DNA of 64,000 bases, from assembly GCF_013002715.1 (NCBI RefSeq), contig NZ_JABENB010000001.1, positions 2,460,018 through 2,524,017 of the forward strand, given 5' to 3'. Shown piece by piece: positions 18,583 to 27,601 of the stretch. The notes beneath the pieces are model-generated. The model made no database searches. It saw only the letters and a program-made list of their open reading frames with translations, and was not told the origin of the DNA. Positions within the stretch are counted from its first letter, which is position 1. Each line of letters starts with the position of its first letter. This DNA is from Flexivirga aerilata (lineage in GTDB: Bacteria > Actinomycetota > Actinomycetes > Actinomycetales > Dermatophilaceae). Position numbers and translations under genes: made by a program.

Positions 18583-19473
18583 ATGGCCAAGAAGGATGCG
18601 AAGAAGTCCAAGAAGAAGGCGAAGAAGAACGGCAAGCCGAAGCCGACGATCGCGGAGTTGCTCCGTGTCACACCCGGTTTCCAGCTCGCCGACGTCGATC
18701 CTGCTGCCACGCCTGGGTTTTCGGGTGACAAGAAGGACGCCGAGAAGGCGATGGCGGCCGTGCGTGACGAGATCGACGACCTCCAGGAGCGGTTGTATGC
18801 CGGGGGTCGCGACGGCGACGGTCCCGCGATCCTGCTGGTGGTGCAGGGCATGGACACCGCCGGCAAGGGCGGCATCATGCGCCACGTGGTCGGCACGGTC
18901 GACCCGCAGGGGGTGAAGCTGCACGCGTTCAAGGCGCCGACCGCCGCGGAGCGTCGGCACCCGTTCCTGTGGCGCATCCGGCGGGAGCTGCCCGAGCCGG
19001 GTTACATCGGTGTCTTCGACCGTTCGCACTACGAGGACGTCCTGGTCGTGCGGGTGCACGATCTCGTGCCGCCGGCGACGTGGAGCCGCCGCTACGGGCA
19101 GATCAACACCTTCGAGCGCAGCGCGAACGCCAAGGGCATCCACATCATCAAGGTGATGCTGGACATCTCCCCGGACGAGCAGAAGAAGCGGCTCACCGAG
19201 CGGCTCGACCGCCCGGATAAGTATTGGAAGTTCAACCCGGGCGACATCGACGAGCGCGAATACTGGGACCACTACATGGAGGCCTACCAGGCGATGCTCG
19301 AGAAGACCTCCACCGACGAAAACCCTTGGTATGTCGTGCCCGCCGACCACAAGTGGTATGCGCGCCTCGCGGTGCAGCAACTGCTGCTGGACGAGTTGCG
19401 GTCGCTCGACCTGCAGTGGCCGAAGGCCGACTTCGACGTCAAGGCCCAGCAGAAGCGGCTCGCGGCCACCTGA
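18583..19473 (+). CDS. polyphosphate kinase 2 family protein
   Basis: A 296-residue PPK2. It transfers phosphate between polyphosphate and nucleotides. The Walker A motif is GMDTAGKGGI, Walker B is in FDRSHYEDVLV, and the lid region holds RRYGQINTFER. The first 25 residues are almost entirely lysine with alanine and asparagine (a KKDAKKSKKKAKKNG tail), which may bind polyphosphate or nucleic acid. The length suits the single-domain class that favours nucleoside diphosphate phosphorylation; the exact class cannot be set from motifs alone. Confidence 0.9.
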   Translation: MAKKDAKKSKKKAKKNGKPKPTIAELLRVTPGFQLADVDPAATPGFSGDKKDAEKAMAAVRDEIDDLQERLYAGGRDGDGPAILLVVQGMDTAGKGGIMRHVVGTVDPQGVKLHAFKAPTAAERRHPFLWRIRRELPEPGYIGVFDRSHYEDVLVVRVHDLVPPATWSRRYGQINTFERSANAKGIHIIKVMLDISPDEQKKRLTERLDRPDKYWKFNPGDIDEREYWDHYMEAYQAMLEKTSTDENPWYVVPADHKWYARLAVQQLLLDELRSLDLQWPKADFDVKAQQKRLAAT

Positions 19474-19525
19474 TCGGGCCGGGCTCGGGCTACCCGGGCT
19501 ACTCCGTCCGCTGCGGGCGGTCGCG

Positions 19526-21649
19526 TCACTCGTCGGTCGCGACCGCCTGCAGCACGACCACCGACCGGCTCTCGACCGAGATGCCGTCGCCGGAGGCGTA
19601 ACTGCGCTCGGCGTCGACCTGTTCGGGGTCGGAGGTGTGCAGCGCGATGGCCCACTGGCCGTCGTGCAGGTCTTTCGGCACGGTGAAGTCGACGCTCTCG
19701 TGGTGGCCGTTGAAGAGCAGCAGGAAGTGGTCGTCGACGACCTCGCGGCCCTTCTCGTCGGGGGTGTGGATCGCCTGCCCGTTGAGGAAGACCATGAGGG
19801 CCCGCGCATAGCCGTTGCGCCAGTCGAGTTCGTTCATCTCGGTGCCGGTGGGGGAGTACCACTCGATGTCGCCGACGTCACTGGCCCCGCCGTGGTGGGC
19901 GTCGCCCTCGAAGAACCGCCGGCGGCGGAACGTCGGGTGGTCCCGGCGCAGCGCGATCACGTCCCGGGTGAAGTCGAGCAGCGAGTGCTCCTGGTCGTCG
20001 AGCGCCCAGTCGACCCAGGAGATCTCGTTGTCCTGGCAGTAGACGTTGTTGTTGCCCTGTTGGCTTCGCCCGAGCTCGTCGCCGTGGGCGAGCATCGGCA
20101 CGCCCTGGCTGAGTAGAAGAGTGGCGATGAAGTTGCGCTGCTGGCGGGCCCGGAGTGCGTTGATCTGCGCGTCGTCGGTCGGTCCCTCGACGCCGCAGTT
20201 CCAGGACCGGTTGTGGCTCTCGCCGTCGCGGTTGTCCTCGCCGTTGGTCTCGTTGTGCTTCTCGTTGTAGGACACCAGGTCACGCAACGTGAAGCCGTCG
20301 TGCGCGACGACGAAGTTGATCGAGGCGATCGGCCGACGGCCCGAGTGGGCGTAGAGATCGCTGGAACCGGTGAGGCGAGAGGCGAATTCGCCGAGCGTTG
20401 AGGGTTCGCCGCGCCAGAAGTCGCGGACGGTGTCGCGGTATTTGCCGTTCCACTCCGTCCACAGCGGCGGGAAGTTGCCGACCTGGTAGCCGCCGTCGCC
20501 GAGGTCCCAGGGCTCGGCGATCAGCTTGACCTGGGAGATGACCGGGTCCTGCTGGATGATGTCGAAGAACGCCGACAGCTTGTCGACCTCGTGGAACTGC
20601 CGGGCGAGGGTCGCGGCCAGGTCGAAGCGGAAGCCGTCGACGTGCATCTCCTGCACCCAGTAGCGCAGTGAGTCCATGATCAGCTGCAGCACGTGCGGGC
20701 TGCGCATCAGCAGGCTGTTGCCGGTGCCGGTGGTGTCGTAGTAGTGCGACTTGTCGTCGTCGACGAGCCGGTAGTAGGCGGCGTTGTCGATGCCGCGGAA
20801 GGCGAGCGTCGGGCCGAGATCGTTGCCCTCGGCGGTGTGGTTGTAGACGACGTCGAGGATGACCTCGATGTTCGCCTCGTGCAGCGCCTTGACCATCGCC
20901 TTGAACTCGGTCACCTGCTGGCCGTCGGTGCCGGAGCTGGCGTATTCGTTGTGCGGGGCGAGGAAGCCGATGGTGTTGTAACCCCAGTAGTTGCGCAGGC
21001 CCTTCTCCTGCAGGGTCGCGTCCTGCACGAACTGGTGCACCGGCAGCAGCTCGACCGCCGTGACGCCGAGCTCGGTGAGGTGGTCGATGATCGCCGGGTG
21101 TGCCATCGCGGCATACGTGCCCCGGATCTCGTCGGGTACGTCGGGGTGGGTCATCGTGAGGCCCTTGACGTGGGTCTCGTAGATCACGCTGTCGTGGTAT
21201 TCGTGCTGCGGCGGCCGGTCGTGGCCCCAGTCGAAGAACGGGTTGACGACCACGGACAGCATCGTGTGGCCGAGTGAGTCGTCGTCGTTGAACTCGTCGG
21301 AGTCGTCGAAGCGGTAGCTGAAGAGCGCCTCGTCCCCGTCGACCTGACCGTCGAACGCCTTGGCGTAGGGGTCGAGCAGCAGCTTCGCGGGGTTGCACCG
21401 GTGACCGTTGGCCGGGTCGTGCGGGCCGTAGACCCGGTAGCCGTAACGCTGACCGGGCTGTATGCCGGGCAGGTACGCGTGCCAGACGTGGCCGTCCACC
21501 TCGGACAGCGGAACGCGTGTCTCGGTGCCGGATTCGTCGACCAGACAGAGTTCGACGCCGTCGGCGATCTCGGAGAACAGCGCGAAGTTGACGCCGGTGC
21601 CGTCATACGTCGCGCCGAGCGGGTAGGGCTTACCGGGCCAAATGTCCAT
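19526..21649 (-). CDS. glgX: glycogen debranching enzyme GlgX (GH13)
   Basis: A 707-residue GH13 isoamylase-type enzyme, the usual GlgX length. It hydrolyses alpha-1,6 branches in glycogen. An N-terminal CBM48-type domain (starting [20 protein letters not shown]) is followed by the catalytic barrel, with the nucleophile in [13 protein letters not shown], the general acid in LIAEPWDLG and the stabilising aspartate in [18 protein letters not shown] 21649 is chosen because family similarity begins there; the open frame extends far upstream without coding character. It is monocistronic and divergent from the YihY gene. Confidence 0.92.
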   Translation of the reverse strand: MDIWPGKPYPLGATYDGTGVNFALFSEIADGVELCLVDESGTETRVPLSEVDGHVWHAYLPGIQPGQRYGYRVYGPHDPANGHRCNPAKLLLDPYAKAFDGQVDGDEALFSYRFDDSDEFNDDDSLGHTMLSVVVNPFFDWGHDRPPQHEYHDSVIYETHVKGLTMTHPDVPDEIRGTYAAMAHPAIIDHLTELGVTAVELLPVHQFVQDATLQEKGLRNYWGYNTIGFLAPHNEYASSGTDGQQVTEFKAMVKALHEANIEVILDVVYNHTAEGNDLGPTLAFRGIDNAAYYRLVDDDKSHYYDTTGTGNSLLMRSPHVLQLIMDSLRYWVQEMHVDGFRFDLAATLARQFHEVDKLSAFFDIIQQDPVISQVKLIAEPWDLGDGGYQVGNFPPLWTEWNGKYRDTVRDFWRGEPSTLGEFASRLTGSSDLYAHSGRRPIASINFVVAHDGFTLRDLVSYNEKHNETNGEDNRDGESHNRSWNCGVEGPTDDAQINALRARQQRNFIATLLLSQGVPMLAHGDELGRSQQGNNNVYCQDNEISWVDWALDDQEHSLLDFTRDVIALRRDHPTFRRRRFFEGDAHHGGASDVGDIEWYSPTGTEMNELDWRNGYARALMVFLNGQAIHTPDEKGREVVDDHFLLLFNGHHESVDFTVPKDLHDGQWAIALHTSDPEQVDAERSYASGDGISVESRSVVVLQAVATDE

Positions 21650-21811
21650 GAGGGGATGAAGTCTATGCGCGCTCGGCCGGCGCTCCGAACCGCGTGACTG
21701 ATGTGACACACGGGACAGGCGAACACCAGTGAGGTCCACCGGATTCGGCCGTTCCGCCGATACCGTGACTTGAGTGACTGACGAGGCCGGGCGATCGAAC
21801 GAGGCGCGTTC

Positions 21812-22924
21812 ATGGGAGTGAAGGCCGTCGCGCGACGCGAATTGTCGCGGGTGCCAGGCGCTTTGGCCCTCGCGCGATTGACGATGGGGACCATCCGGGT
21901 CTGCATGCGCTACCGGGTCACGGGTCTCGCCGCGGAGTCCGGTTTTTTCGCGCTGCTTTCGTTGCCGCCGCTGATTTTCGGGTTGCTCGGCGCGGTCGGT
22001 TATCTCGGAAAGTGGTTGGGCCCCAATGCGGTTGGCCAGGTCACCACCAACATCGAGACCTACGCCTCGCAGTTCCTCACCGAGCAGAGTCTGCGCGACG
22101 TGCTGATGCCGACGATCAACTCGGCGCTCGGCGCGGGCCGGCCCGATGTGATCTCGGTCGGCTTCCTGTTGTCGCTGTGGTCGGGGTCGCGGGCGCTCAA
22201 CGTGACGATCGACACGGTGTCGATCATGTACGGCCGGGGCGGGCACCGGGGGATCATCGGCACCCGGTTGCTCAGCCTGTCGCTCTATCTCGCGGGTCTG
22301 GTCTTCGGGGCCATCGTCATACCGCTGATCGTGATCGGGCCGGATCTGCTGACCAGCTGGTTGCCGCCGGGTCTGCGCTTCCTGATGACGTTCTACTGGC
22401 CGCTGGTCGGCGGGCTCACGATCCTCAGCCTCGCGACGCTGTTCTACATCGCGACACCGTCGAAAACGCCCTGGGTGCGCGACATTCCGGGCGCGACGCT
22501 TACGCTCGCGATCTGGGTGATCGCGTCGATGGCGCTGCGGTGGTTCCTCGGCCGGTCGATGGGTGACGCGAGCACCAGCATCTACGGGCCGCTGGCGGCG
22601 ACGATCGTGGTGCTGACCTGGCTCTACTTCCTCGGCATCGCCGTGCTCATCGGAGCCGCGATGAACGCCGCGTCGGTGCGCCTGTGGCCGCCGCCGGAGA
22701 AGGTCACCGTGCGGGACCGGGCGGCCCAGTGGATCGGCGACGGTGTCAACAAGGGCGTGAACCGGTTGAAGGACGCCAACGTCACCGACCTCGCGCCGTT
22801 GCCGCGGCTCACCGCCATACGTGGGGGAGCGGCGGATGCCCGTCGCGACGCCACGGAGTCGGCGACGCTGGCCGACACGACCGCCGACGAGGCGGGTTTG
22901 GATTCGCGCCGGGCTATCGGATAA
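21812..22924 (+). CDS. YihY/BrkB family inner-membrane protein
   Basis: A 370-residue protein with about six membrane segments. It carries the YihY pattern: an amphipathic N-terminus, YRVTGLAAESGFFALLSLPP in the first helix, and ASTSIYGPLAATIVVLTWLY with the final helices. The last 75 residues are hydrophilic and probably cytoplasmic. The function of the family is not established; it is not RNase BN, despite old annotation. The tRNA-Gly gene begins 41 bp downstream. Confidence 0.87.
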   Translation: MGVKAVARRELSRVPGALALARLTMGTIRVCMRYRVTGLAAESGFFALLSLPPLIFGLLGAVGYLGKWLGPNAVGQVTTNIETYASQFLTEQSLRDVLMPTINSALGAGRPDVISVGFLLSLWSGSRALNVTIDTVSIMYGRGGHRGIIGTRLLSLSLYLAGLVFGAIVIPLIVIGPDLLTSWLPPGLRFLMTFYWPLVGGLTILSLATLFYIATPSKTPWVRDIPGATLTLAIWVIASMALRWFLGRSMGDASTSIYGPLAATIVVLTWLYFLGIAVLIGAAMNAASVRLWPPPEKVTVRDRAAQWIGDGVNKGVNRLKDANVTDLAPLPRLTAIRGGAADARRDATESATLADTTADEAGLDSRRAIG

Positions 22925-22964
22925 TGTTTCGCAGCACGCACCGCAGTTCGTCTGCGAGCTGCAG

Positions 22965-23040
22965 GCGGACATAGCTCAGTTGGTAGAGCGCAACCTTGCC
23001 AAGGTTGAGGTCGCCGGTTCGAGCCCGGTTGTCCGCTCCA
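22965..23040 (+). tRNA. tRNA-Gly (GCC)
   Basis: A full cloverleaf: acceptor gcggaca pairing with tgtccgc, D-arm with agctcagttggtagagc, anticodon loop cttgccaag (GCC) and T-loop ggttcgagcc. The 3' CCA is encoded. Its 73-nt body is identical to the copy at 23481. Confidence 0.97.
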
Positions 23041-23041
23041 C

Positions 23042-23115
23042 GGTGGAGTGGCCGAGAGGCGAGGCAACGGCCTGCAAAGCCGTCTACACGGGTTCAAATC
23101 CCGTCTCCACCTCCA
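23042..23115 (+). tRNA. tRNA-Cys (GCA)
   Basis: The acceptor ggtggag pairs with ctccacc; the anticodon loop reads cctgcaaag (GCA) and the T-arm is cgggttcaaatcccg. CCA is encoded. It starts one base after tRNA-Gly and must be co-transcribed with it. Confidence 0.96.
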
Positions 23116-23480
23116 GCATTTTTCGGCGCGTATGGCGGTCTTTGATGCGCCGGGTCGGCTAGGAAAATCCGCGCAGTCGCATCCGCAGACCTGTCGAGTC
23201 CGGTCAGCCCCAGGTCGCGTGACGCCCTGTCCGCACCTCCGAAGCGCCACGTCGCGCGTCACGGCGTGCCGGCCACGAAACGCTGCCGATCCGTCGTCCT
23301 GAGGTGCCCAGCTCATCCTGGTCGGTCAGCCTGTCGCCGGCCACCATCTGTTGCCGTCTCGATGATCGCGCCAGCGATGTTGCTCGCGAAAGCGACACAG
23401 GGCCGCCCGTTTTGGATGTTGGGTGGGGAGTGGGATAAAGTTCATCTCCGTTGCCCCGGTCGACACGGCCAGGGTTACAG
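23116..23480. other. intergenic spacer between the two tRNA pairs
   Basis: 365 bp without a convincing gene. A gataaagtt element near 23433 could be the -10 region for the second tRNA pair. Reading frames here are short and of poor coding character. Confidence 0.5.
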
Positions 23481-23553
23481 GCGGACATAGCTCAGTTGGT
23501 AGAGCGCAACCTTGCCAAGGTTGAGGTCGCCGGTTCGAGCCCGGTTGTCCGCT
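23481..23553 (+). tRNA. tRNA-Gly (GCC), second copy
   Basis: Base-for-base identical to the 73-nt body of the first tRNA-Gly, but the following bases are ctg, so CCA is not encoded and must be added enzymatically. It lies 21 bp before tRNA-Val. The identity suggests recent duplication or gene conversion. Confidence 0.96.
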
Positions 23554-23574
23554 CTGCGGTTGTCATATCGCATT

Positions 23575-23649
23575 GGACGATTGGCGCAGCGGTAGCGCGC
23601 TTCCCTGACACGGAAGAGGTCACTGGTTCGATCCCAGTATCGTCCACCA
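23575..23649 (+). tRNA. tRNA-Val (GAC)
   Basis: The acceptor ggacgat pairs with atcgtcc; the anticodon loop ctgacac gives GAC and the T-arm is ctggttcgatcccag. CCA is encoded. It is the last core feature before the accessory island, so its 3' end is a candidate integration target. Confidence 0.96.
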
Positions 23650-23659
23650 GCTCGAAACT

Positions 23660-23700
23660 GCCCCTGACCTGCGGAAACGCAAGGTTAGGGGCTTCTCAAT
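23660..23700 (+). terminator. terminator of the tRNA-Gly/tRNA-Val transcript
   Basis: An 11-bp stem with one G-T wobble (arms 23660-23670 and 23682-23692) is followed by ttctcaatttc. It lies 11 bp after tRNA-Val. Confidence 0.75.
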
Positions 23701-24408
23701 TTCGGGGGTGCACTACTTCTGCGCTACTTGGGGACATCGGATCTCAACGACGTCGGCTGGATCGTGAGCCGTTCCTCGGCGGGAACACGTCCGAGTCCGC
23801 AGCGGAGACTGATGCGCTGATCTTGCCCGCTGTGGGTACCGCCCAACGAGCAGGCCATCTCCAACGGATCCCTTCGCTACTGGCTCAAGGTCGAAGTCCC
23901 GCGGCGACGCTTGCGCGTCCGCGATGTGCACCCTACTGACCCCGGTTCTCGGTCTGGCTGGACCGAACCCGAAGGATTGGGTGGATCGCCGCGCAGATGG
24001 CGGCCGGACCCACGATGCGCTACGAGCCGGGCGCGCTGCTGGGATGCCGATGCGGCGGCGAAACTGCCGCGGCCTACCGTGACAGGGCTGGGCTCGCGAG
24101 GGCTTTCGCCTTAAGGCCTTCCCGGCCCAGCATCCGGAACCGACTACGCGGCGGTATGACGCCTGTCCTATACGACCTTGCGACGGAAACTGCTCCTCCA
24201 TTCATCGAGTGCCACCACAACGGCCCAGGCCACGCGCCAGCGCCTTCACTGACTCCGACTCGTGCTCGCCGATTCGAGACATGGACTTCGTTTGTGCTCA
24301 ATTGGTCTCGGGGCCAGGAGTTTCGCTGCTGGCACGCTAGTTCAGCGCCACGGTGAAGCGGCTGCCTTGAGCGCGCATAGCCTCTAACCGGTGAATCCCG
24401 TTGATCAC
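23701..24408. other. gene-poor left end of the island
   Basis: About 700 bp with no recognisable gene. Short frames exist on both strands but look like shadows; one plus-strand stretch (about 23830-24060) has some protein-like character broken by stops and may be a remnant. The 15-bp motif described among the findings occurs at 24148-24162. Confidence 0.4.
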
Positions 24409-24600
24409 TTAGCCAGCCGTAGCGCAGATCGGCTCGACGAGGAGAGATCCAAGCGCCCATCGGTCGTCGGCTGCCCACGCGTGGGAGATGCGCTCGATCT
24501 GGTCCGTGTCGGGGAACGCGTCCCGTGCGAACAAGTCGAGTGCCGCGCGGTTAACGGTTGGGCCAGTCAACGCGCGCCGCCAGTGCTCGAGTTGACTCAC
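24409..24600 (-). CDS. small hypothetical protein
   Basis: A 63-residue acidic protein with no recognised family. The composition (LFARDAFPDTDQIERISHAW and so on) looks like a folded helical protein rather than a shadow frame. It lies 39 bp downstream of the 120-residue gene on the same strand and could form a two-gene unit with it. There is no membrane segment or metal-binding motif. Existence is moderately likely; function is unknown. Confidence 0.4.
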   Translation of the reverse strand: MSQLEHWRRALTGPTVNRAALDLFARDAFPDTDQIERISHAWAADDRWALGSLLVEPICATAG

Positions 24601-24639
24601 GGTAACTAGCTTCCGCTCGAGCCTGGTTCACATCGATCA

Positions 24640-25002
24640 CTACCCATCGTGCGTCGAGCCCGTGCCTGCGGCTTTGACCGGCTCATAGATGCGGCGCGCA
24701 ACCACGGCCTTTGCACACGAGTGAGACCCCGCTGGGGCCGCGACGACATCACCGTCGTGCTCAATATCGGCCGGGTCGACTTCATAGAGATACGTATTCG
24801 GCTGATTCCAAGGCATCGTTCCGAGCACCTGCAGCGGATCGGAACCGTCGATGCGCGAGACATAGACACGATCGTCGCGATACCAGGAATACATCCTGTA
24901 GTTTTCGTCGGGAGCGAAGGTGCGGGGTCGCTTGCCGGTGACAGTCGGCGGGAGTACTTCGGCTCCGACTGCAAGGTCCGTGGGCGAACTGTGAAGCCAC
25001 AT
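24640..25002 (-). CDS. hypothetical protein, possibly ADP-ribosyltransferase-like
   Basis: 120 residues. The opening MWLHSSPTDLAVGAEVLPP and the later RVYVSRIDGSDP and TYLYEVDPADIEHDGD give the order H-S-x-x-D-L-x-x-G, a VYV strand and a Y-x-Y-E-V-x-P strand. This order resembles small rifampin ADP-ribosyltransferase-like proteins (HG/HS start, G-x-x-L, YxVEP). The similarity is weak and read by eye, so I would not name it on this basis. It is first in a possible two-gene unit with the 63-residue gene and divergent from the TcmP region. Confidence 0.5.
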   Translation of the reverse strand: MWLHSSPTDLAVGAEVLPPTVTGKRPRTFAPDENYRMYSWYRDDRVYVSRIDGSDPLQVLGTMPWNQPNTYLYEVDPADIEHDGDVVAAPAGSHSCAKAVVARRIYEPVKAAGTGSTHDG

Positions 25003-25207
25003 GAGGACAACCTAGAAGCTGACGCTGACAGCGCGCCGGAGGGCCATGGATGCGCGGTTTCGGTGGCAGCATGCGTCCTCGGTGGAACGCCACACGTTCA
25101 GACGCCGCGCCAAGACCTCGATCCCCAGCTTCATCAGTTGCCGCCGATACGATGGCCAGGGAGAAGCGCCCCGAGCCGGCGGTGCACTGGGCCACAAGGG
25201 GGAGAGC

Positions 25208-25390
25208 ATGTCGACCGTCGCGAACCGAAGGTCCAGCCTCAACGCGGCCAAGGGGGCGAAGGACGGCATGACTGCCCGGTCGAAGAGCGGCTCGACGAAC
25301 CTGACCGCTCCATGCGACACGCAACCGTGCCAAAGGCGACAGGTGACGCGGCAGGTCAGGGAGCGAGGAGGCGATCGTGGCCAAGGGTGA
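25208..25390 (+). CDS. possible small basic protein upstream of TcmP
   Basis: A 60-codon frame beginning MSTVANRRSSLNAAKGAKDG, preceded by a strong AGGGGGAGA ribosome site. It overlaps the TcmP start by 14 bases, as in a coupled pair. It is rich in Arg, Lys, Ser and Gln and looks disordered. It may be a leader rather than a functional protein. No family is recognised. Confidence 0.3.
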   Translation: MSTVANRRSSLNAAKGAKDGMTARSKSGSTNLTAPCDTQPCQRRQVTRQVRERGGDRGQG

Positions 25391-26495
25391 CAGCCTCCCG
25401 ACCGTGTGGGAACGGCCAGCACACACCATGGTCAAGCATGACATCTTGGTCCGCTACCTCGGTGCGTGGTTTGCCATCTTCGGGCGCAGCCCCTATCACT
25501 CGAGCGTCAATATTCTGGATGGGTTCGCTGGACCCGGACAATACGCGAACAATGAACCTGGCTCGCCGGTGCTGACACTGCGGGCGTTGCTCGATCATCA
25601 GGCGTTCGCCGGCTTCGGCGACACCCAGTTCACGTTCGCGTTCAATGAGTGGGACAGCGAGCGGTTCGCCTCATTGCAGACCGTCCTCGCCGAGCTTCAG
25701 GCAAGCCGAACGCCTTGGCCGAAGAACATAGAGGTAAAGGTCGAGAACCAGAACTTTCAGGAGTTGGCGCGCGGCATCCTCGATTCAATCCCGTCCGGTC
25801 ACCAGCTCGCGCCGACCTTCGCCTTCATCGATCCGTTCGGGTACAAGGACGTCCCGATGTCGTTGATCCGCGACCTCGTCAGCCATCAGTCCTGCGAACT
25901 GTTCATCTACTTCGACTTCAACAGCGTCAATCGGTTCGCGAACGCGGGCAACGTCGACCCCCACTTTACTGCGCTGTTTGCTTCCGACGAGTACAAGAAC
26001 GCGCCCCCGAAGGATCAGGGTCGTGCCGAGTTCATCCACGATCTCTACGAGCGGCAGCTGCGCAAGGAGTGCAACTTCGCCCACATCTGCAGCTTCAAGA
26101 TGGTCACGAGCACCGGGCATACCGGCAGTTACCTCTTCTTCTGCACGCGGAACGACCAGGCCTACAACAAGATGAAACAGGCGATGTGGGCCCTGGCCCC
26201 AGGTGGTGGTTACGAGTTCGATGACAGGCTCGCGGGTCTCCAGGTCCTCTTCGGCGACGAGGCCAACACAGGCCCGCTTCAGGACGAGTTGGCTCAGCAC
26301 TTCGCTGGCCGGACCGTGCCGGTTCAAGAGATCATCGACTACGTGATCACCGAGACGCCGTTTCACAGCGGTCAGGTCAAGGTGAAGACCCTCAAGCCGA
26401 TGCAGGCGGCCGGGCGCATCTCATCGCCCAATCAGAAGAGGAAGGGCACGTTCCCGGATGGGACTCGCATCGAGTTTCCCATCCTGGGCGACTAG
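25377..26495 (+). CDS. tcmP: three-Cys-motif partner protein TcmP
   Basis: 372 residues. The N-terminal pattern (VKHDILVRYLGAWFAIFG, then NILDGFAGPGQY) and TFAFIDPFGYKDVPMSLI in the middle match TcmP, a family defined by its genomic association with the three-cysteine Gp37/Gp68 (DUF5131) proteins. DGFAGPG and FIDPFG look like methyltransferase-type glycine-rich and acidic motifs, so nucleotide or SAM binding is plausible (inference). The GTG start follows a GGAGG site. The partner gene ends only 7 bp away on the opposite strand, a convergent layout. The pair's biochemical role is not established; occurrence on mobile DNA suggests conflict or modification functions. Confidence 0.85.
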   Translation: MAKGDSLPTVWERPAHTMVKHDILVRYLGAWFAIFGRSPYHSSVNILDGFAGPGQYANNEPGSPVLTLRALLDHQAFAGFGDTQFTFAFNEWDSERFASLQTVLAELQASRTPWPKNIEVKVENQNFQELARGILDSIPSGHQLAPTFAFIDPFGYKDVPMSLIRDLVSHQSCELFIYFDFNSVNRFANAGNVDPHFTALFASDEYKNAPPKDQGRAEFIHDLYERQLRKECNFAHICSFKMVTSTGHTGSYLFFCTRNDQAYNKMKQAMWALAPGGGYEFDDRLAGLQVLFGDEANTGPLQDELAQHFAGRTVPVQEIIDYVITETPFHSGQVKVKTLKPMQAAGRISSPNQKRKGTFPDGTRIEFPILGD

Positions 26496-26502
26496 AGCTT
26501 GT

Positions 26503-27264
26503 CTAAGCCGGCTCCACGGCCAGTTGCGGCATATCGTCCCAGGTGCGGCCTTCGAGTTGCCGTCCGTTGGCCTTCGGTGTCCGGCCTCCCCACTGCTTGA
26601 AGAAGAAGGACACTCCGGCCCGAACACACTGGTCGCGGATGTCCTCGACCCAGGCCGGGTCCATCGGCCGCGCCCGCGGCCCCGATTCGCCGCCGGCGAT
26701 CACCCAGTCGATGCTCTCGAGGTCCAGCCCCGGTAACGCGGTGAGGAGCGGCTCGCACGACAGGAACCGCGTGGCTGCCGGGACCATGCGGAGGTGGTCG
26801 ATCCGGTCGGTGACGTCGAACGACTCCACCGACACGCCCATCCAGAGGTTGTCCGGCCAGTCGAGTCTGTCGGAGATCCTCGCTGTACGGTGCGCGCGCT
26901 TGGTCAGCACCTGGTAGGTGTGCTGCGGCGTCTCGCGGATCACGTCGAAGACGTCGCGGATGAAGTCGAGCGGCACCTTGGCGTGGAAGAGGTCGCTCAT
27001 CGAGTTCACGAAGACGACCTTTGGTGTGCGCCACTTCAGCGGTTGTTCCAGTGCGCGTGGATGGATCGTGACGCCGAAGCCGGGGCCGGAGGTCCTGGGG
27101 TCGCCGTCGTTCTGGTACTTCTCCGCGCCCATCGCCTTGAGGCGTTTCGCCAGCGCCAGTGCGTAGCAGTTGTCGCACCCGGCGGCGACCCGGTCACACC
27201 CGGTGACGGGGTTCCAGGTGACCTCGGTCCACTCGATCGCGCTATTCGTGGCCAACGACTTCAC
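26503..27264 (-). CDS. DUF5131 / phage Gp37-Gp68 family three-cysteine protein
   Basis: About 253 residues. It contains IEWTEVTWNPVTGCDRVAAG followed by CDNCYA, the C-x6-C-x2-C cluster that gives the family its name and recalls the radical-SAM iron-sulfur motif. GVSVESFDVTDRIDHLR, FLSCEPLL and VIAGGESGPRARPM are further family blocks. A radical-SAM-type reaction is suspected for the family but not proven. I chose GTG 27264, just after an AGGAAGAG site; TTG 27255 is also possible, while the ATG at 27354 adds residues unlike the family. It converges with tcmP. Confidence 0.85.
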   Translation of the reverse strand: MKSLATNSAIEWTEVTWNPVTGCDRVAAGCDNCYALALAKRLKAMGAEKYQNDGDPRTSGPGFGVTIHPRALEQPLKWRTPKVVFVNSMSDLFHAKVPLDFIRDVFDVIRETPQHTYQVLTKRAHRTARISDRLDWPDNLWMGVSVESFDVTDRIDHLRMVPAATRFLSCEPLLTALPGLDLESIDWVIAGGESGPRARPMDPAWVEDIRDQCVRAGVSFFFKQWGGRTPKANGRQLEGRTWDDMPQLAVEPA

Positions 27265-27601
27265 CTCTTCCTTCTGTGAGCGTAGCCGCCACGACGGGGC
27301 GACCCGACCTGAACCACCGCACGCTTCAAAAATCTCATCAGACACACGCGTCACTGCCGCGCGATGCCGATCGTTTCATCCGGCGCAAACATGCTCTTGC
27401 CCATGACGGCCGAGTCTGAATCCGACTCCACTGTCGCTCACGCGGCGGTATGACGCACTCCCAACAGTGTTCTCACGACCCGACTCGATTCGGCTGACAA
27501 CGTGGGGCCTGGCATCGGCGCGCCGCACAGAAACTGCGTTACGACGGCCCCAACGGGGTAGCCGCCACCGACTCTGGGGTCGACAGCTCAACAGAGATCG
27601 A
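27265..27601. other. intergenic, no gene seen
   Basis: 337 bp between two minus-strand genes. It includes the upstream region of the DUF5131 gene and the second copy of the 15-bp motif at 27442-27456. No convincing reading frame or structured RNA was seen. Confidence 0.5.
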
